The notes below the pieces were generated by a model, which saw only the letters and a program-made list of their open reading frames with translations, did not search any database and had not been told where the DNA came from. Positions 15,442 to 23,422 of a stretch of DNA of 49,967 nt are shown here, one piece after another. The stretch is taken from contig JACPQM010000001.1 of assembly GCA_016190505.1 (NCBI GenBank), forward strand, positions 1 to 49,967, written 5' to 3'. Both the position numbers and the translations under genes were made by a program. The stretch's first letter is position 1. Each line of letters starts with the position of its first letter. Source of the DNA: Chloroflexota bacterium (GTDB taxonomy: Bacteria > Chloroflexota > Dehalococcoidia > JACPQK01).

Positions 15442-17025
15442 TCAGAACCTTGGAGTGCCTGCACGAACATCGCACTGCGGCTCGTGGTGACCATCGAGCA
15501 GCTTGAGTTGTCGCCCAGACCCCGGCAGTTCCAGGCCTTCCTGGGCTACCAGGTGCCCCGGCAGTGGCAGCGCTTCCAGCGCGCGCGGTTCGACCTTGAT
15601 GGCGCCCCCCCCATATGACTTGCCCACAAGCCGCAGGCTAGAAATTGTATCGGGGTGCCTAAGAACTCGCCACATCCTCTCGACGAAAACCAAATCGTTC
15701 CTGCGTGGGTACACGCAAAGAAAGCCGGTAAGTGGCAATACGCCTGCGTAGTTCCTTATGAACCTGGTATTGCGGCGGCCCAGGTAAGCAAACAGAATGG
15801 GCGGGGGCTCGCGCCTTTCCATCTTGTACCAAGGCCGCCTGGTGGCGATTAGTGGCCTAAGGGGAAGGCCCAGTGCTTCTCCCTGCTTCAAGTATAGGCG
15901 CACAGCGGGAGGGAAGGACTCCAATGATTCGCCACCTGGGGAGAAAAGGAGAGTTGGTCTGCCCCTCGTCTCCAGGTCGTGAACAGTCTCTAGCGTTATC
16001 TCGTCACTTCTAACGTCCCGCGTCCGTCCAATGGTGGGAACCAGATACTCATCTGAGATGCTCAAGTGGCGAGCTTGCCGGGCAGTCAAGAAGAAGAAAT
16101 CATTTGCACCTGTAGCGATTCCCCGCATCACGCTAGCAAAGTCCCCCAACGTTGGGCCGGCCTCATGTCCGGCAGCGGGAGTTCTTGACAGCCCGGTAGC
16201 CAAACCTTCCGACAACGGGCGCGTATAGACAGCAAGATCCCTACCCCATTGCCCAGGCCACCCTGCCAGTACCCACGCTTTCAGCTCGGGTGTTCCCGGC
16301 TGCCTACATCTAACCCATGTGAAGTCCGGCCTGGGGACGGCGTTTCTGACGAACAGAATGATTGGGTTAGTGTCAACGTCGGGAAACGGGGACGCATCGG
16401 GTTCAAAAGTAATTACGGCCTCCAAGCAGTACCGCCTTGCAATCCATCGCCAGAGCGTGGGTGCAAAGACGCCCTCGAACGTATCGGCGGGCACTATGAA
16501 AGCGAGCCGACCTTCATCTGCCAGCAGTTGGAGAGAGCGCAGCAGAAAATAGACGTGGAGACCCGCACGTCCGTCAAGAGGTTCACCAACTAGACTCGCT
16601 CCGAAGCTCTTCAGTCTTTCCTTCACCGCGTTTGCTAGCCTATGGTGCCGGACGTAGGGCGGATTCGCGACAATGGCAGAGAAGCGCCCTTCGGGCGGTT
16701 CCAGCACGAAGTCCGTAATCCTGACGTGAGCAAGATCACGTTCGGATAGTCCGTTTTGCCGCGCCTGCCCTAACGTTGCTGGATCAACCTCAGTCCCCAG
16801 AAGAGTCAAGCCTCTGCCCGTTTCACTCGCTACGGCGTTCGCGGCGCGGAAAAAGGCCCCCTCTCCCACCGCCGGGTCGAACACGCTATCGCTACCACCG
16901 CCCAACACATACGCCACCATAGCTTCGGCCACCCAAGGGGGCGTCCAAAACTGGCCCTTTTCCCTGAGCGCTTCCCTTGCCGGGCCAGCCCTCGGTAGTT
17001 CTTGTAGCCGTGATGTTGCTCTCAT
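15442..17025 (-). CDS. Type II N6-adenine DNA methyltransferase
   Basis: A 527-residue protein. GQFWTPPWVAEAMV precedes motif I (SVFDPAVGEGAFF, SAM binding) near residue 50. Motif IV is NPPY in IVANPPYVRHHRL, near residue 120. Motif I before motif IV gives the gamma-class order typical of N6-adenine methyltransferases. The C-terminal half is a target-recognition domain. It overlaps the upstream endonuclease gene by four bases (ATGA), so the two form a restriction-modification pair, and it should protect host DNA at the recognition site. Its GC content appears lower than that of the flanking metabolic genes, consistent with horizontal gain. Confidence 0.85.
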   Translation of the reverse strand: MRATSRLQELPRAGPAREALREKGQFWTPPWVAEAMVAYVLGGGSDSVFDPAVGEGAFFRAANAVASETGRGLTLLGTEVDPATLGQARQNGLSERDLAHVRITDFVLEPPEGRFSAIVANPPYVRHHRLANAVKERLKSFGASLVGEPLDGRAGLHVYFLLRSLQLLADEGRLAFIVPADTFEGVFAPTLWRWIARRYCLEAVITFEPDASPFPDVDTNPIILFVRNAVPRPDFTWVRCRQPGTPELKAWVLAGWPGQWGRDLAVYTRPLSEGLATGLSRTPAAGHEAGPTLGDFASVMRGIATGANDFFFLTARQARHLSISDEYLVPTIGRTRDVRSDEITLETVHDLETRGRPTLLFSPGGESLESFPPAVRLYLKQGEALGLPLRPLIATRRPWYKMERREPPPILFAYLGRRNTRFIRNYAGVLPLTGFLCVYPRRNDLVFVERMWRVLRHPDTISSLRLVGKSYGGGAIKVEPRALEALPLPGHLVAQEGLELPGSGRQLKLLDGHHEPQCDVRAGTPRF

Positions 17026-17978
17026 CCTTTGCCGCCGGATGCTTCGTCCAGAACTTCTAACGCTTCCCGGCTCAGCTTCAAGCTGCCTCCGTCGAACCTC
17101 ACATAAGGCAATATGTGCCCGTTCTTGTCGGTTATGTGGGCCGCGACTAGAGTTGGCTCGTCTCCGGATTTGCCAACAGGATAAGCGTAGTGGTAGTAGA
17201 ACTTGTAGATTGTTTTCGCAGTAGTCGCACCACCTGGTGCTTGAAAGACCTGCTTCGTTGGCACGATCTTTCCTTGTTCGATCAAGCTTTCCGCCGTGTC
17301 CAAAGCAAGGCCAAAAGCCATATCATAGAAAACGTGCCAGATGTGAATTCCTACGTGTCTCTGTTGCTGCCAGCTTTTCAGAGGGACGCGGTCTTCCTCC
17401 TTCACGATTACCGTGGGTAGCACCGCTGACCTTTTCAGTCCCAACTCTCCTCCCAGCCATCGTTGCGGCTTTAGCTCCGAACCATAATCCGGCATTTGAC
17501 TGGCCCGCCAGAGGCTATTCTCACATTCCACGGCGAGAATAGCCAGAGATAACAGCTTCCCAACCCTTGGATCATCCTCCGGTATGAACGGTAGCTCTTG
17601 GTTCCCACCGAGTTGCTCAACAATGTCCATGACGGCCTTTGCCTGCGAGCGTCGAAACACCACCAAATCGGGGCGCTTGAGCTGACCGAGACCTGCCTTC
17701 TCAAGGCGCTCGAAATAGAGCTCAAATGCCCTGGGATCGTCGTCAGGCGCGGTGCCGCTTGGGCCATATGGCAAAGCGAAGTAATTCTTGGTTTCGTTGA
17801 CCGCTTGGATCAGCCGTTCCTCGCTCCATACGCCCTGTGACCATCGCATCAAGAAGTCGCTGCCGCGCAGACGGCGCGGGTTTAGAACGAAGTGCGACCA
17901 TGGAACTCGCGAGAAGCCCCTGAGTTCAAATTCTATGTCCTCAACGGGAGACGCAAATGCTAGATCAAACAAATCCAT
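17022..17978 (-). CDS. Type II restriction endonuclease (AccI-family candidate)
   Basis: About 318 residues. Likely nuclease core residues are RPDLVVF near residue 120 and LAVECENSLW near residue 160, a PD-(D/E)xK-like arrangement. The segment HVGIHIWHVFYDMAFG downstream resembles, from memory, AccI-type endonucleases (GTMKAC cutters), but that assignment is tentative. ATG 17978 is chosen over 18008 because AAGGG lies upstream and the start follows the preceding gene's stop by only 10 bases. It is translationally coupled to the methyltransferase, which is strong contextual support for a nuclease role. Confidence 0.68.
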   Translation of the reverse strand: MDLFDLAFASPVEDIEFELRGFSRVPWSHFVLNPRRLRGSDFLMRWSQGVWSEERLIQAVNETKNYFALPYGPSGTAPDDDPRAFELYFERLEKAGLGQLKRPDLVVFRRSQAKAVMDIVEQLGGNQELPFIPEDDPRVGKLLSLAILAVECENSLWRASQMPDYGSELKPQRWLGGELGLKRSAVLPTVIVKEEDRVPLKSWQQQRHVGIHIWHVFYDMAFGLALDTAESLIEQGKIVPTKQVFQAPGGATTAKTIYKFYYHYAYPVGKSGDEPTLVAAHITDKNGHILPYVRFDGGSLKLSREALEVLDEASGGKG

Positions 17979-17988
17979 AGACGGCCCT

Positions 17989-18336
17989 TCACGAGAATAG
18001 CTTAGCATACAGCGTCTGGCCCCTGGTCAGCACTTCGTCCACAAAGTCGTCACCCAGGTCCACGCGCTCCGCCAGTTCTTGTGGCGTGTAGACTAGCGGT
18101 GAGACGCTGATGTCGTAACCAGGCTCGAAGTGCAGCTTGCTCACCTCCACGAAGCGCTCGATGCGGTCCTCGTCCGTGTCCTTGATGATGAACAGGTCTA
18201 TGTCGCTGTCTTCGGTGGGGGTTCCGTAGGCGTAGGAGCCGAACAGGATTATCTTCTCCGGCAGGTACTCCCGGACCAGCCTGTTCACAATCCTGGCCAT
18301 CAAGGCTTTCAGTTCGCGTTCTACCAATGCCGGCAT
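17989..18336 (-). CDS. MNT-type nucleotidyltransferase (antitoxin-like)
   Basis: About 115 residues. The minimal nucleotidyltransferase motif GSYAYGTPTEDSDIDLFI (GSx10DxD) is intact near residue 33, with a later strand carrying the third acidic residue region. Such MntA proteins usually pair with a HEPN toxin and AMPylate it. No HEPN gene lies beside it: upstream is a decayed DUF4258/YgiT scar and downstream the restriction endonuclease. It may be an orphan or may modify something else. ATG 18336 has AAGG eight bases upstream and is preferred over GTG 18345. Confidence 0.75.
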   Translation of the reverse strand: MPALVERELKALMARIVNRLVREYLPEKIILFGSYAYGTPTEDSDIDLFIIKDTDEDRIERFVEVSKLHFEPGYDISVSPLVYTPQELAERVDLGDDFVDEVLTRGQTLYAKLFS

Positions 18337-18399
18337 TCCTGCCACACCTTTTTGTGTCGTCCTACCTTGACACTCTCAGGGTCCGCTGTGTGCTCTCGC

Positions 18400-18570
18400 C
18401 TACACCGCCACGTACTCGCGGATGTCCACTTGGACACCGGCCTTCGCGGCTTCTTCTGCGGCGTCAAGGAGCCGCCTGGTTGTTGCTTCGTCCACGTACT
18501 CTTCGCCACAGTTGGAGAGACCTCTGCCGGGACGCCTTTGACCACCGGAGTTAGGCCATGTCGCTCGAGT
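18400..18570 (-). pseudogene. YgiT-type zinc-finger antitoxin remnant, frameshifted
   Basis: Read on the minus strand, LERHGLTPVVKGVPAEV in one frame is followed, after a one-base shift near 18514-18520, by CGEEYVDEATTRRLL and DAAEEAAKAGVQVDIREYV to the TAG at 18400-18402. Joined, this is the C-terminal half of a YgiT/MqsA-type antitoxin ('VPAEVCPNCGEEYVDE..T'). One Cys codon at the shift has become TCT (Ser). The N-terminal zinc finger is missing. It is directly preceded by the tail of a DUF4258 gene. Confidence 0.65.
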
Positions 18571-18577
18571 CGGGTTC

Positions 18578-18650
18578 CTACACTGTGATCACAATGGTTT
18601 GACCCGCCGCCGCATCGTATGCGGCCACCACATGCACAGGCCATGATTCA
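18578..18650 (-). pseudogene. C-terminal scar of a DUF4258 toxin-like gene
   Basis: The minus strand reads PVHVVAAYDAAAGQTIVITV then TAG (18578-18580) then EPD. DUF4258 proteins end '...VHVVAAYD......ITVYEPDP..W', so a Tyr codon (TAC) seems to have become TAG. The gene start and the intervening part before YgiT are gone. DUF4258 and YgiT genes commonly form toxin-antitoxin pairs, and here the pair has collapsed into about 250 bases. Confidence 0.6.
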
Positions 18651-18685
18651 CACCATCCTAGCACCAAACGGCTCGGATAGGGCGT

Positions 18686-18718
18686 GTCTTGGGGCAGCCC
18701 CCGTGGCTGCCCCAAGAC
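18686..18718. repeat. Perfect hairpin with 14-base arms
   Basis: GTCTTGGGGCAGCC (18686-18699) and its exact complement (18705-18718) around a five-base loop. It lies just beyond the 3' end of the DUF4389 gene and could stop transcription, though no T-run follows on either strand. Confidence 0.6.
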
Positions 18719-18747
18719 CCAGCCTAGGTGGGCACAGGGATCCACCC

Positions 18748-19401
18748 CTACGGGGCGAGGCGGAACGGCGGGTACTTGTCCGTGGCCAGGAGTGCCATGT
18801 AGGCGCCGACCCGGTTGTACCAACGCATAACACCGACCAGGAAGTCGAAGGGGTCTCTCGGGTACCGACCAGTGAACAATATGGCAAACCAGGCCACCAC
18901 CGCTACCACTACCCCAGCTATGCTCAGGACCACCAGCACAATGTAGTGGGGAAGGGCCAGAAGCCATTTGACCAGGGGCAGCCACCGGTTCAAGTCCGTC
19001 TTCACGTCCGGATAAGCGATGTCCAGGTGTACGGCCTGCTCCTCGTCGGTCGAGGGGTACTCGTCCCTGAGCAGGAGCAGGTAGGAGAGGACCCGGTTTT
19101 CGAACCTCTGGAGGGCGAAGTTCCAGTCGAACCACCATCTGGGGTATTTCTGGCGGAACAGTATCATCAGGACCACAGCGAAGAACACCCATCCACCCAC
19201 CCCGCCCGCGGCCAGAGAGATGTCTCGCAAGCCGCCGTCCGAGCGGTCCCCCATGTCCAGTGAACCGGAGCTCACGAGGAAGAAAATGATTCCGATAGGG
19301 ATAATGGCGAATATGCGAAACGCAGAGGACAAACGATTGAGCGGCCTATCGGGGTAGTCTACGGAGAACCGAACAGGGTAGCTCTCCTGCGGTTGCGCCA
19401 T
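18748..19401 (-). CDS. DUF4389 membrane protein
   Basis: A 217-residue protein. YPVRFSVDYPDRPLNRLSS, then FRIFAIIP at the start and two RWWFDWN/RWYNRVGAY-type motifs ('FALQRFENRVLSYLLLLRDEYPS', 'VMRWYNRVGAYMALLATDKYPP', quoted in part) define DUF4389, a family found mainly in Actinobacteria and Chloroflexota. Three or four hydrophobic segments (residues ~28-45, ~68-82, ~143-175) are visible. The function of the family is unknown. It stands alone between two palindromic repeats. Confidence 0.82.
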   Translation of the reverse strand: MAQPQESYPVRFSVDYPDRPLNRLSSAFRIFAIIPIGIIFFLVSSGSLDMGDRSDGGLRDISLAAGGVGGWVFFAVVLMILFRQKYPRWWFDWNFALQRFENRVLSYLLLLRDEYPSTDEEQAVHLDIAYPDVKTDLNRWLPLVKWLLALPHYIVLVVLSIAGVVVAVVAWFAILFTGRYPRDPFDFLVGVMRWYNRVGAYMALLATDKYPPFRLAP

Positions 19402-19449
19402 GTATCACCTCCGGACTGCGACTTGCCTGCCAGAGTCATACAATACAGC

Positions 19450-19518
19450 GTAGGGGCGAAGCATCCGGCGCAGGCCCGGGGACCATGCTCGTCTTATCAC
19501 CGGATGCTTCGCCCCTAC
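19450..19518. repeat. GTAGGGGCGAAGCATCCG inverted repeat, second copy
   Basis: The same perfect 18-base arms as at 5763-5831 (here 19450-19467 and 19501-19518), with an unrelated 33-base loop. Loop length is conserved but loop sequence is not. Confidence 0.85.
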
Positions 19519-19530
19519 GGATTCACCCAT

Positions 19531-20289
19531 TCACGGGGTGTACAGCCGGCCGTATGGCCGCAAATAGAGAGGATAGAGCTTGGTGAAGGGCGCCCCCGAC
19601 AGGATGGGGACCGGGTCCATGCCAAACTGCCGGGCAAACTCGGTGACCAGGTCAGCGAGCTTCGCCTTCTCAGCGTCGTTGGGTTGGGCCACCCCAACCT
19701 CTTTCCCCAACTGGTGAGGGGCAACGTCTCCACGCAGAAGGATCATGCCACCGTGCATGCCGGTGCCAATGAAGTTGGCCCTGTGGCCCGCACCGGGCTT
19801 GAGCCCCAAGCCCAGCACCACCAGGATGCCGCCAGCCATGTACTCCCCCAGGAAGTCCTGGGCCGTGCCCCCGATGACCACCTGGGGCACTTTCTCCTTG
19901 TACTCTTTCATGTGAATGCCCACGCGGTAGCCCACATCCTCCTTGACGAAGATCTTGCCACCGCGCATGGATAGCCCCAGGATGTCCCCAGCGTGGCCGT
20001 GGACTACGATCTGCCCCTCGTTCATAGTGTTACCGCAGCCGTCCTGGGCATTGCCGTGGACTACGATTGATGGGCCATCCATAAAGGCTCCCAGGTCGTT
20101 GCCTGGAGTTCCATAGATGTCAATGAGCACAGGAGCATCCAGGTCGGTGCCGATATAGCGCTGCCCGTAGACATTCTGGATTTCGATGTGCCTGGCACCC
20201 TGGCCCACCAACTCCCTCAGTCGCGCGTTCAGTTGCCTGTAGTGGAGCCCCAAGGCATCCACCTTCACTACCGAACTAAGAGATGACAT
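19531..20289 (-). CDS. Glutamate synthase GXGXG-domain protein (GltB3-type)
   Basis: A 252-residue protein. A series of strands with Gly-rich turns (GTPGNDLGAFMDG, GNAQDGCGNTMNEG, GHAGDILGLSMRGG, IGGTAQDFLGEYMAGG) forms the right-handed beta-helix of the glutamate synthase alpha-subunit C-terminal domain. In archaeal-type split enzymes this is a separate polypeptide that links the glutaminase and synthase sites. The GATase (25.6-26.8 kb) and FMN (24.1-25.6 kb) partners are in this window. The ATG at 20289 is 8 bases after the preceding gene's stop, so it is translated with the racemase-fold genes rather than with its partners. Confidence 0.8.
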   Translation of the reverse strand: MSSLSSVVKVDALGLHYRQLNARLRELVGQGARHIEIQNVYGQRYIGTDLDAPVLIDIYGTPGNDLGAFMDGPSIVVHGNAQDGCGNTMNEGQIVVHGHAGDILGLSMRGGKIFVKEDVGYRVGIHMKEYKEKVPQVVIGGTAQDFLGEYMAGGILVVLGLGLKPGAGHRANFIGTGMHGGMILLRGDVAPHQLGKEVGVAQPNDAEKAKLADLVTEFARQFGMDPVPILSGAPFTKLYPLYLRPYGRLYTP

Positions 20290-20297
20290 AGGACCGG

Positions 20298-21017
20298 CTA
20301 ATTCCCCTCCAACAGTTTTCCAAACCCAGGTATGGTCTGCCGCACCTGCAACTGTTTCAGTATGGCCCACATCTCCGCCGTAGGCGAAGCCACCAGGGGC
20401 AGGCCCAGGTCTCGCTCCAGGGGAGCAAATATGGACGATGGATGCCAACCACCCCCCATAATGAAAAGGCCGTCGGCGCCCTTGTGCTCGAGGAAAGCCC
20501 TCCTCATGAAACCGTCCAGCTCCTGGGGCATGACTTTGCCCGCGTCCACAAAGGGGATGGGATAGCTGAGCATGGCCACGACCCCCACCCCAGCATCTTC
20601 GAAGTAACGGGCGAACTTGCGGTTCATCTCCTCGGGGAAATAGGTCACGCCCAGCAACCGCCGGATGCCCAACGCGCGAGCGGCATCAGCTTGGGAGCGC
20701 GCCGAAGTGAGGATAGGCTTGCCGACCTTAGCGGCGAGGCTATTTACCAGCTCAGTCTCCGCACCATAACCCAGGAGCATCATGGGCGGCGAGCCCATCT
20801 GGATGATGACATCCACCCCGAGGTCAGCGAGCTGGGCGATGCGCTCGGCAGCGATGTTCAGGGCTTCCTTAAACTCGGCGTCCGTCCCACTCCGGACCCC
20901 CACGTACAGCGGGATGACCCCGATGCCCTCAGGCATCATGCGGATGATGTCTATGAGCGATCCCGGACGGTAGGTGGGCAGCACCATGCCAACCACACCA
21001 CGCCAACCGTAACTCAT
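20298..21017 (-). CDS. AMDase/Asp-Glu racemase-fold protein without catalytic cysteines, copy 1
   Basis: A 239-residue protein beginning MSYGWRGVVGMVLPTYRPG. The C-terminal part (PLERDLGLPLVAS, then PGFGKLL) matches the end of arylmalonate decarboxylase and maleate isomerase as I recall them. The two positions that carry catalytic Cys in racemases and isomerases read QMGSPP and IMGGGW here. The protein contains no cysteine at all, so a Cys-based racemase or AMDase mechanism is excluded. A GGAGG lies 6 bases upstream. Two paralogues precede it on the same strand and the GltB3 gene follows by 8 bases. The reaction is unknown. Confidence 0.75.
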   Translation of the reverse strand: MSYGWRGVVGMVLPTYRPGSLIDIIRMMPEGIGVIPLYVGVRSGTDAEFKEALNIAAERIAQLADLGVDVIIQMGSPPMMLLGYGAETELVNSLAAKVGKPILTSARSQADAARALGIRRLLGVTYFPEEMNRKFARYFEDAGVGVVAMLSYPIPFVDAGKVMPQELDGFMRRAFLEHKGADGLFIMGGGWHPSSIFAPLERDLGLPLVASPTAEMWAILKQLQVRQTIPGFGKLLEGN

Positions 21018-21064
21018 GGCGGGCCTCCCATTTTGGCAAACAATACCGGCCTAGCCAGCAGAAC

Positions 21065-21092
21065 GTAGGGGCATGGCGCGCCATGCCCCTAC
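21065..21092. repeat. 28-base perfect palindrome GTAGGGGCATGGCG...
   Basis: Exactly self-complementary (GTAGGGGCATGGCG and its complement with no spacer), between racemase-fold copies 1 and 2. It shares the GTAGGGGC ends of the family with a different core. It could form a cruciform or RNA hairpin that separates the two transcripts. Confidence 0.8.
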
Positions 21093-21147
21093 CACAGCCA
21101 TGTGCAAGTCTAAGAATATATGTCCCACCCAGCAGGCGTCAACCGGC

Positions 21148-21870
21148 TTACGGCATCTCCAGCAGCCGCCCGCAGCCGTGGTAAGTGTGTTTCACTTTGA
21201 GGCGCTTGAGCACTGCCCGGAGCTTGGCGGGCGGGGAGGCCACAACCGGCACGCCCAGGTCTCGCTCCAGCATGGCGATGATGGGAAGGGGGTGCCAGGC
21301 ACCTCCCATCATGTAGATGCCATCGGCTCCTCCCACCTGCCGGAAGACCCTCTTGGCGAAGGCATAGATCTCCTCCGCCGGTATCTTGCCAGCATCGGTA
21401 AAGGCGGTAGGGTAGCCCTCCATGGCGGCGACCTGGTAGCCCGCCTCCTCGAAGAACTGAGCGAACTTGCGGTTGAGATCAGTTGGGAAATACGTTATGC
21501 CTGCGAACCGCCGGATCCCCAACTCCTGGAACGCCTCAATCTGCCCCTGGTGAGTGGCGAGGACGGGCTTGCCGTACTTTGCCTCTAACCTCTCGACCAC
21601 CTGGGTGGCAGCCTGGTAGCCCTGAAGCAGCAGAGGAGGCGCCCCATCCACGGTTATCAGGTCCGCCCCCAGATCGGCGAGCAAGGCGACCTTCTCTTCG
21701 GCAACCTCCAGGGCCCGGCGCAACTCGGCCTCGGTACCCGATCTCACCGCTCCGCCGTACAGTGGGATTACACCGATGCCCTCGGGGAGCAAGCGGACGA
21801 ACTCCTCCAGCCCTCCCACACGGTAGGTGGGGGAAATCATACCTATAATTCCTCGCCAGCCGTAGCTCAT
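21148..21870 (-). CDS. AMDase/Asp-Glu racemase-fold protein, copy 2
   Basis: A 240-residue protein, start set at ATG 21870 with AGGAGG 6 bases upstream. It begins MSYGWRGIIGMISPTYRVGG, like the other copies. Motif regions read TVDGAPPLLL where racemases have the first catalytic Cys, and MMGGAWHPLP for the second. The only Cys is near the C-terminus (HGCGRLLE), outside the active site. It is much closer to copy 3 than to copy 1, for example in the shared segment RRALEVAEEKVALLA, so copies 2 and 3 come from the more recent duplication. Confidence 0.75.
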   Translation of the reverse strand: MSYGWRGIIGMISPTYRVGGLEEFVRLLPEGIGVIPLYGGAVRSGTEAELRRALEVAEEKVALLADLGADLITVDGAPPLLLQGYQAATQVVERLEAKYGKPVLATHQGQIEAFQELGIRRFAGITYFPTDLNRKFAQFFEEAGYQVAAMEGYPTAFTDAGKIPAEEIYAFAKRVFRQVGGADGIYMMGGAWHPLPIIAMLERDLGVPVVASPPAKLRAVLKRLKVKHTYHGCGRLLEMP

Positions 21871-21929
21871 TGGAAGCCTCCTGCGTTGCCTGTGGCCGCC
21901 TCCTCTCCCTTTGGGAGAAGAGGCCCCAC

Positions 21930-21957
21930 GTAGGGGCGCGATTAATCGCGCCCCTAC
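21930..21957. repeat. 28-base perfect palindrome GTAGGGGCGCGATT...
   Basis: Exactly self-complementary. Its right end CTA (21954-21956) is the TAG stop of racemase-fold copy 3. It lies between copies 2 and 3. Confidence 0.85.
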
Positions 21958-22676
21958 GATAATTCGAGCAGACGGCCGTAGCCCTGAAAAGTATGCTGGA
22001 CCTTCAGGCGCTTCAACACTGCGCGCATCTTGGCGGGCAGGGCAGCGACCACGGGCACACCCAGGTCCTGCTCCAGACTGGCCACGATGGATCCCGGGTC
22101 CCAACCCCCACCCATCATGTAGATGCAGTCCGCGCCCGCCACCTGGCGGTACACCTTCTTGGCAAAGGCGTAGATCTCACCGGGAGGTATCTTGCCGGCG
22201 TCGGTGAAGGCGGTGGGATAGCCCTCCATGGCCAGCACCTCGAACCCGGCTTCGACAAAGTACTGGGCAAACTTGCGGTTCAGCTCGTTGGGGAAGTAGG
22301 TGACGCCAGCGATGCGCCGCAGGCCCAGGTCCTGGAAAGCCTCGATCTGGGACAAGGGAGCGGTGGAGACGGGTCTGCCGTACTTGTTCTGTAGCCGCTC
22401 GACCACCTCCTGGCTCCCCCGGTAGCCGGCGAGCATAACGGGCGGGGCTCCGTCCACGGTGATGACGTCCGCCCCCAGCTCTGCCAGCAAGGCCACTTTC
22501 TCCTCGGCCACCTCCAGCGCCCGCCGCAGCTCCGCCTCGGTGCCCGCTCGAATGGCGCCCCCATAAAGGGGGATCACCCCAATGCCCTCGGGAAGCATGC
22601 GGACAAACCGCTCCAGACCCCCGACGCGATACGTCGGGGAGACCATACCCACTACGCCGCGCCAGCCATAGCTCAT
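21954..22676 (-). CDS. AMDase/Asp-Glu racemase-fold protein, copy 3
   Basis: A 240-residue protein, start set at ATG 22676 (GGGAGGTGG upstream) because all three copies share the MSYGWRG opening. The first active-site position reads TVDGAPPVML and the second MMGGGWDPGS, so both catalytic Cys are replaced by Gly, as in copies 1 and 2. A single Cys lies in GADCIYMMGG, one strand before the motif and not conserved in the paralogues. The stop codon comes from the palindromic repeat at 21930-21957. It is the first gene of the cluster. Confidence 0.75.
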   Translation of the reverse strand: MSYGWRGVVGMVSPTYRVGGLERFVRMLPEGIGVIPLYGGAIRAGTEAELRRALEVAEEKVALLAELGADVITVDGAPPVMLAGYRGSQEVVERLQNKYGRPVSTAPLSQIEAFQDLGLRRIAGVTYFPNELNRKFAQYFVEAGFEVLAMEGYPTAFTDAGKIPPGEIYAFAKKVYRQVAGADCIYMMGGGWDPGSIVASLEQDLGVPVVAALPAKMRAVLKRLKVQHTFQGYGRLLELS

Positions 22677-23071
22677 TAGCCACCTCCCAGCTAGTGCAAA
22701 CAGCACACAACGCCAGTGCGCCCGTGCAATGAGAGACTATATGTCCCCCGTGAGGCATTGTCAATCAGAGCTACGCTATCCAAGGTCAGGCGTTGACCCC
22801 GTAGGTCGGGTTGGGAAACCCGACCTACACAACTCCAGGAGATCGCACCCCCCATCAACAGGTGATAGGGCGGATCCCGCCTGAATCCGTGCTCATACCC
22901 CCTCCCGGTGCTGCAACGGAACACCGCTAGCTTGGAATGCAACCGCGACCGAATGCCCAAAGCCAACGCCCAGGACGAAGGAGGCAAACGAGCACAGCCA
23001 TTCTAACAGTGGCCAAGGGGGACTTTCAATCCAACTCGGACGGCCCAAGGTGGACCGCTGACCAGCGCTTC
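22677..23071. other. 395-base gene-free stretch with one hairpin
   Basis: No gene is supported here. It contains GTAGGTCGGGTT (22801-22812) and its exact complement (22817-22828) around a GGGA loop, a GTAGGTCGGG-type relative of the GTAGGGGCG repeats. The upstream region of racemase-fold copy 3 also lies here, but I see no convincing promoter. Confidence 0.6.
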
Positions 23072-23422
23072 CTAGGACTCTACGATGATGCGCCGGCCAC
23101 GGTCAAAAGTGACCCGGAGTTGGTCAATGATGCCCCGGCCAAGGATGTACTCGTTACCCAGGACCGTGACCTTGCTCGAGAACTCCCCGATACCGACCAC
23201 GTCCACGAGCCCATAGTAACTCGGGGTAGCCACCCTGGCCCCATCGGCCAAGCCCCACCTGTGTATCGAATCGGCTGGCCCTAGTTGCCTCCCCACTTCT
23301 CGTGGCAAGACCAGATACCCATCGAAGCCGGTGTCAACCAGTGCCCAAGTCTCCGCACCCCAATGCCGCACCCGACACCTGACCTTCAGGTACGGGTACT
23401 TCTCGCTGGTGGTCAGAGCCAT
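23072..23422 (-). CDS. Retropepsin-like (clan AA) aspartic protease domain protein
   Basis: A 116-residue protein, about one retropepsin domain. The catalytic signature is LVDTGFDGYLVLP (Asp30), followed by strands and a second hydrophobic-Gly turn (YILGRGIIDQL). Such bacterial single-domain proteins are presumed to act as homodimers, contributing one Asp each. The start overlaps the preceding small gene by 10 bases, so it is translationally coupled to the two DUF5678-like genes upstream. A distinct second retropepsin-like gene is at 37.4 kb. The substrate is unknown. Confidence 0.7.
   Translation of the reverse strand: MALTTSEKYPYLKVRCRVRHWGAETWALVDTGFDGYLVLPREVGRQLGPADSIHRWGLADGARVATPSYYGLVDVVGIGEFSSKVTVLGNEYILGRGIIDQLRVTFDRGRRIIVES

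Noticed and set aside
5763-21957. GTAGGGGCG palindromes as CRISPR repeats
   Set aside because: Copies are kilobases apart, not regularly spaced, lack unique equal-length spacers in series, and no cas genes are present.
20298-22676. Calling the three genes Asp/Glu or hydantoin racemases
   Set aside because: Both catalytic cysteine positions are Gly in all three copies, so only the fold can be asserted.
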